A stretch of 18,663 nucleotides of DNA from positions 1-18,663 of the forward strand of contig CAYSXY010000044.1 of the NCBI GenBank assembly GCA_964435165.1. Direction: 5' to 3'. Shown here in pieces: positions 14,946 to 18,663 of this stretch (within the stretch, counting starts at the first letter, position 1; the number at the start of each line of letters is the position of its first letter). Origin of the DNA: CAYSXY01 sp964435165. Lineage in GTDB: Bacteria > Pseudomonadota > Alphaproteobacteria > Rickettsiales > RI-342. The notes beneath the pieces were generated by a model. The model saw nothing but the letters and a program-made list of their open reading frames with translations, did not search any database and was not told the DNA's origin. A program made the position numbers and the translations under genes.

Positions 14946-15914
14946 ATGAGTAACTCCAAACATTTTCCTGTTATTGTCCTGGGCTCTGGCCCTGCCGGTG
15001 CGACGGCGGCTATTTACGCAGCGCGCGCAGCGCTTGAGCCAGCGCTTATTCATGGCATGCAGCCAGGTGGCCAGTTGACGATTACCACGGATGTAGAAAA
15101 CTATCCCGGATTTGCCGAGGCGATTCAGGGGCCCTGGTTGATGGAACAGATGGAAAAACAGGCAGAGCATGTCGGCACAACGATCATTCATGACCATATT
15201 GCCAAAGTAGAACTGAATCAGCGTCCTATTGTCCTTGTCGGTGAATCAGGAGATCATTACACAACAGATGCACTTATCATTGCAACCGGCGCCGAAGCGA
15301 AATGGCTGGGCCTCGAAAGTGAACAGAAATTTTCCGGTTTTGGCGTTTCCGCTTGCGCGACATGTGACGGCCCATTCTTCAAAAAACAAGATGTGTTTGT
15401 CGTTGGCGGTGGAAATACGGCGGTGGAAGAAGCGCTATACCTGTCAAATATCGCCCAATCGGTCACGGTGATACACAGGCGCGACAGCCTGAGGGCAGAA
15501 AAGATTCTGCAGGAGCGACTATTTAAAAAGAAAAATGTATCGGTTTTGTGGGATAGTGTGTTGGAAGAGGTGATAGGCGAAGAAGACCCCCTACGTCTGA
15601 CAAGCCTGAAAATCAAGCATGTGAAAACCGGCGAGGTGACAGAGCATCCGGCGGATGGTTTGTTTGTTGCTATCGGACATAAGCCGAACACCGATCTGTT
15701 TACCGGTCAGTTGGAGATGGATAGTGAAGGTTATCTGATCACGGAGCCGGATAGTACGAAAACGAATATTCGTGGAGTGTTTGCTGCCGGAGATGTTCAG
15801 GATAAAATCTATCGTCAGGCAGTGACGGCTGCAGGCACGGGCTGTATGGCTGCTTTAGAGGCAGAGAAATACCTGGCGGCGCTTGAGGCTGATGACGAAG
15901 CCAAGGCTGCTTGA
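14946..15914 (+). CDS. trxB: Thioredoxin-disulfide reductase
   Basis: TrxB moves electrons from NADPH via FAD to thioredoxin, which in turn reduces peroxiredoxins and ribonucleotide reductase. The FAD-binding GSGPAGAT is at residues 13-20. The redox-active C137/C140 pair lies in SACATCDGPFF. The NADPH-binding GGGNTAVEEA is at 154-163, with HRRDSLRA at 177-184, and the second FAD motif GVFAAGDVQD is near the C-terminus. At 322 residues the length is normal. A GAAGGATAAGAAG ribosome site precedes the ATG. I see no convincing promoter in the 94 bp after the peroxiredoxin hairpin, so read-through from the peroxiredoxin promoter is possible. The gene is convergent with olsA, with a 50 bp gap. Confidence 0.98.
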   Translation: MSNSKHFPVIVLGSGPAGATAAIYAARAALEPALIHGMQPGGQLTITTDVENYPGFAEAIQGPWLMEQMEKQAEHVGTTIIHDHIAKVELNQRPIVLVGESGDHYTTDALIIATGAEAKWLGLESEQKFSGFGVSACATCDGPFFKKQDVFVVGGGNTAVEEALYLSNIAQSVTVIHRRDSLRAEKILQERLFKKKNVSVLWDSVLEEVIGEEDPLRLTSLKIKHVKTGEVTEHPADGLFVAIGHKPNTDLFTGQLEMDSEGYLITEPDSTKTNIRGVFAAGDVQDKIYRQAVTAAGTGCMAALEAEKYLAALEADDEAKAA

Positions 15915-15964
15915 TTCAACATACCCCGACACTTGCACTATGAAACGTCGCGTCGCGCGCTAGT

Positions 15965-16774
15965 TTAACTGGCGGTTGATTGGCGAACAAGTGATGGTGA
16001 TTCCACCCAGTGGCGAATTTGTCGTTCGCACAAAGCCGCCAGTTCTTTGCGATGCGCAAACTCGTGTGAATGAACCATGGGAAAAAAATGAAGTTCGACG
16101 ACAATTGAGCGCCGTTTCAGTATGCCCCATAAATGGGGCAGCATTGTGTCACCCTCGCGATACCAGGCGATGACATCCTTATTGGCATCCGTGACGGGTT
16201 CGCCATCGATCATACGATATTGAATCGCCATCGGCAGGATTGGAATATCCGGTGCATTCTCTTCACCTTTGTGCCTTGCCATGGCAACATCGAACAGCCC
16301 TGATTTAAATGGCAGTACGGAAGTGCCGTCGCTGGTGGTGCTTTCAGCATAGACAACGAAATTATCGCCTTGTGCCATTGCCTCCAGCATTTCCTGACGC
16401 TGTTTTTTGATGCTGGTACGGCTGCTTCGGTCAATGTAAAGAGGGCGGCTTAAATTGGTCAGCCAGCCAAAAACCGGCCATGAGCGAATATCTTCTTTGG
16501 GCGTAAAGCGCGCTTGCATCAGGGCGCCATAGACGAACACATCCATATAGGAGATGTGGTTGGAGATAATCAGCGTGCCGCTCAATCTTTCCGGCAGTCC
16601 ATTGCTGGTAATGCGAAACCCCATGACGCGAAGGATGCTCTGCCAGAACAGATTGACAAACCTATAATAGCTTCGGGTGTGCCCCAGCTTTTCCATCAGC
16701 ATGATGGGGGGGGTAAAAATAACAGTCAGCAGCGTAATTAACAGCACCTTGACCGATGCCAGTAATCTGTCCAT
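15965..16774 (-). CDS. olsA: PlsC-type acyltransferase, probable lyso-ornithine lipid O-acyltransferase
   Basis: This 269-residue protein has an N-terminal membrane anchor (about residues 5-28) and a PlsC acyltransferase domain. The catalytic NHxxxxD motif is SNHISYMD with H73 and D78. The substrate-binding block that reads PEGT in the family is AES-T here (VYAESTTSDG, E144), so the Pro and Gly are replaced. The VLPFKSGLF that follows resembles OlsA-type proteins. It lies 5 bp after the stop of an olsB-like gene, which is the main reason for choosing OlsA over a general 1-acylglycerol-phosphate acyltransferase. The start at 16774 is the ATG just past that stop; an upstream extension would overlap olsB. 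A run of eight G residues (16706-16713) falls in codons about 21-24. Confidence 0.85.
   Translation of the reverse strand: MDRLLASVKVLLITLLTVIFTPPIMLMEKLGHTRSYYRFVNLFWQSILRVMGFRITSNGLPERLSGTLIISNHISYMDVFVYGALMQARFTPKEDIRSWPVFGWLTNLSRPLYIDRSSRTSIKKQRQEMLEAMAQGDNFVVYAESTTSDGTSVLPFKSGLFDVAMARHKGEENAPDIPILPMAIQYRMIDGEPVTDANKDVIAWYREGDTMLPHLWGILKRRSIVVELHFFPMVHSHEFAHRKELAALCERQIRHWVESPSLVRQSTAS
16706..16713. repeat. Homopolymeric G8 (C8 in coding strand) tract in olsA
   Basis: Eight consecutive G residues on the + strand fall in the early coding part of the olsA-like gene. The frame is intact as sequenced. Tracts of this length can slip by one base, which here would truncate the protein near residue 25. 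Confidence 0.9.
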
Positions 16775-16779
16775 GGGGG

Positions 16780-17598
16780 CTATGCTTTCGTGGCCGGCAG
16801 GTCCGGTGTTTTGCCATCCCGCGTGAAGCGGGTATTGTAGCGATCTTCCACCTCGGCACGGCTCAGGACAATGCAGACATCGGTCGTCTTGCACGCATGA
16901 TCTTCGTAAGCGCCGCTACCCACCTTACCGCCGGCTCGCAAATATCCTTTGACCAAAGGGGGAAGCGCGGCAAATGCCCGCCGTTGATTGATGTCATCGG
17001 GGTCTAATAATTCGAATGTTGCCGCGTGGCCGGTAACCGGTTCCGGGCGATAGCTCTCCGGTGCGAGGTGGAAATGATGCAAGTAGGACAGACAGGTGGC
17101 ATGATCCTGTGCTTTCGACCCATGGAAGCTGCCGCAGCCAAATAAATACGCAATATCATAATGTTCGACATAAGCGGCAATGCCGCGCCATAGGAGTTGA
17201 ATAACCGCGCCGCTGCGATAGGCGGGATCGACGCAGGAGCGCCCCAATTCCATCATCTGTCCGGGCTTGGCAAGCAGCGAATCGATGTTGAATTCCGATT
17301 GGCTATAGTATCGGCCAATCTTGTGCATGCCTTCTTCGCGCAGCAGGCGGTAGGTGCCAATCAGTACTTTTTCTCCCCCCTCTTTATGTTCATAGACCAG
17401 CAGGTGATCGCACACTTCATCATAGGGATCGCTGTCCAGCTTGTCGGCGTTATCCGGGTCATTCGCCTCTTCTTCAAAAAAGACACGGTAACGCAACGCC
17501 TGCGCTTCGCGGATTTCATCCGGCCCGGAGGCATGGCTGACAGTAAAATTGCCAAAGTGAAGGTCGGATAAATCGACGGCCAAGAAACACCCTTTCAT
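16780..17598 (-). CDS. olsB: OlsB-type GNAT acyltransferase (ornithine N-acyltransferase)
   Basis: This 272-residue protein resembles OlsB, which transfers a 3-hydroxyacyl chain from acyl carrier protein to the alpha-amino group of ornithine, giving lyso-ornithine lipid. Motifs visible are ALRYRVFFEEEAND at about residues 34-47, CDHLLVYE at 63-70, VLIGTYRLLR at 78-87, ELGRSCVDPAYRSGAVIQLL at 117-136 and YLFGCGSFHG at 151-160. This is the pattern of the Acetyltransf_5 (hemolysin-like) group. The olsA-like gene follows at a 5 bp gap in the same order as known olsB-olsA pairs. No good ribosome site precedes the ATG at 17598, but no other ATG fits before the conserved part. A related N-acyltransferase for another amino acid cannot be excluded from sequence alone. 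Confidence 0.88.
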   Translation of the reverse strand: MKGCFLAVDLSDLHFGNFTVSHASGPDEIREAQALRYRVFFEEEANDPDNADKLDSDPYDEVCDHLLVYEHKEGGEKVLIGTYRLLREEGMHKIGRYYSQSEFNIDSLLAKPGQMMELGRSCVDPAYRSGAVIQLLWRGIAAYVEHYDIAYLFGCGSFHGSKAQDHATCLSYLHHFHLAPESYRPEPVTGHAATFELLDPDDINQRRAFAALPPLVKGYLRAGGKVGSGAYEDHACKTTDVCIVLSRAEVEDRYNTRFTRDGKTPDLPATKA

Positions 17599-17675
17599 TT
17601 GATTTTATGGGCTATCAACGTCTCATGACAGCTCATAAACTTCCCCTGCCTATCGGGAAAGCGCTTGCGGCACAA

Positions 17676-17684
17676 CTATAACAT
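17676..17684 (-). promoter_or_regulatory. Extended -10 promoter of the olsBA pair
   Basis: The minus strand reads TGTTATAGT, an extended -10 element (TGn plus TATAGT, 5 of 6) with no good -35. Transcription would start near 17669, right at an AAGCGCTT palindrome (17660-17667), leaving a leader of about 70 nt. Confidence 0.5.
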
Positions 17685-17726
17685 GCTGGCGGGAGGAATA
17701 AAGGGGAAGGCGTTTACAGATTACAC

Positions 17727-18663
17727 CTAAAGTAAATTACGCAGGCCCATTTCACCTTGCGACATGCGTAAGGTTAGTTCATGTACAATTTCACGTGCTT
17801 CATCTTTACCCAAACCACGGAGAACTACATCGGGCGGGATTGTGTCCATTTCTTCCATCGCCTCGACAATCGCCGCAGCGCGGGTACGCAGATATCCTGA
17901 AGCTTCACTTGCGGCGATATTCGCGATATGATTGAGAACATTATCCTGAGTGCTCATATGATGTAATTCACTGAAAAAACGATCAATAGCAGGCGATGAC
18001 ATTCTCATGCGATCCATTGATTCCTGTCGATAATGTTCAGGAGCCATGTAAGCAAGATGATCTAACTGTTGAAACCGTTCTGCTGACATGCGCGGGAAAC
18101 GATCTGTATGCAGCGCTTGCAACAAACGGTTCTGATCGTCTTCAGGTATTTTTATCCAAATATCTTCCACCATATCGCGGTATGTATCTCGAACGATATC
18201 CTGAATATCTTCTACCGTGCGGGCATTCAATAAATGTGGTACGGTGCCGATAATATTTTCATGTTGTTGATTGGTGAAGGTAGGCCCGTAGCGATCAAGC
18301 AATTCTTCGATGTAAGCGTGCATCAAATTGTCATCTGCTTCAAGCGCAAGGCCGGAATCGTGCATTTCGGCTACCGTAAGGTGGCTTTGATAGTGCTGTT
18401 GGAGGCGAGCGAATCGATTGAGGGATCGATCTAATGCCTGATCACTCTCCCATGCGCTGATCATTGATGGATTCCTGCTTACATAGTCTCGAAGGTGGTC
18501 AATAATGGCCTGTTCCAATTCTTTCGCAGAGATATCGGGATTCTGATGAGTGATTTGATCGGCCAGATTGCGGAAACCGTTGGTTGCCGCTTCTCTATCT
18601 CTTTGTTCAGTAGCGATTTCCAATATTGCCACCTGAATTAAGTCACGGGCGCGCTGCTCTAAG
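17727..18663 (-). CDS. Uncharacterised helical protein, 5' end outside the window
   Basis: The frame is open from the window edge (18663) to a TAG at 17727, giving at least 312 codons. A GTG at 18632 could be a start, but no ribosome site precedes it. The residues before it (LEQRARDLIQ) look like a continuing helix, so the real start is probably outside. The sequence is almost wholly helical, rich in Glu, Asp, Arg, Met and His, with no signal peptide, membrane segment or repeat. Pieces such as DIQDIVRDTYRDMVEDIW and ARLQQHYQSHLTVAEMHDSG show amphipathic spacing. I do not recognise a family. It is followed by a 128 bp gap and then olsB in the same direction. Confidence 0.75.
   Translation of the reverse strand, partial: LEQRARDLIQVAILEIATEQRDREAATNGFRNLADQITHQNPDISAKELEQAIIDHLRDYVSRNPSMISAWESDQALDRSLNRFARLQQHYQSHLTVAEMHDSGLALEADDNLMHAYIEELLDRYGPTFTNQQHENIIGTVPHLLNARTVEDIQDIVRDTYRDMVEDIWIKIPEDDQNRLLQALHTDRFPRMSAERFQQLDHLAYMAPEHYRQESMDRMRMSSPAIDRFFSELHHMSTQDNVLNHIANIAASEASGYLRTRAAAIVEAMEEMDTIPPDVVLRGLGKDEAREIVHELTLRMSQGEMGLRNLL

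Overview
The window looks like a chromosomal stretch of an alphaproteobacterium with moderate GC content. The pointers are an RpoD with a long non-conserved region, the dnaG-rpoD pair, a carA/carB - greA - ELM1-family (DUF1022) - trxB neighbourhood, and an olsB-olsA pair for ornithine lipids. I cannot place it below class. No tRNA, rRNA, CRISPR array or transposase was seen. Every gap between genes is shorter than about 210 bp.

Layout. (1) 17-1519 (+) is an unrecognised 500-residue protein that abuts the 3' end of rpoD with no gap. (2) 1520-5658 (-) holds dnaG then rpoD, the core of the macromolecular-synthesis operon. This RpoD has a Lys/Ala/Ser-rich N-terminal tail and a strongly acidic insertion. 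(3) 5772-11672 (+) is the carbamoyl-phosphate synthetase locus, driven by a clear sigma70 promoter. carA and carB are separated by two nuclease-like genes, a winged-helix + HNH_2 protein and a DUF559 (Vsr-like, PD-(D/E)XK) protein, embedded in GC-rich palindromic repeats. The left and right repeats are related copies in the same orientation. (4) 11624-12346 (-) is an unrecognised multi-spanning membrane protein whose 3' end overlaps carB antisense. (5) 12535-14012 (+) holds greA coupled by ATGA to an ELM1-family gene. (6) 14213-15914 (+) holds a typical 2-Cys peroxiredoxin and thioredoxin reductase (trxB). The peroxiredoxin promoter has a perfect 7-1-7 Fur-family (PerR/Irr-type) palindrome lying on its -10 box. 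(7) 15965-17598 (-) holds olsB then an olsA-like acyltransferase. (8) 17727-18663 (-) is an unrecognised helical protein whose frame runs off the window.

How the genes work together. DnaG and RpoD serve replication priming and housekeeping transcription, and GreA rescues stalled polymerase. CarA and CarB form one enzyme that feeds pyrimidine and arginine synthesis. Peroxiredoxin and TrxB belong to thiol-based redox defence and are linked through thioredoxin. OlsB and OlsA would act in sequence on ornithine. The stand-out accessory region is the HNH + DUF559 cassette (about 7041-8387), which seems to have entered the car operon while leaving carB readable by coupled or overlapping translation.
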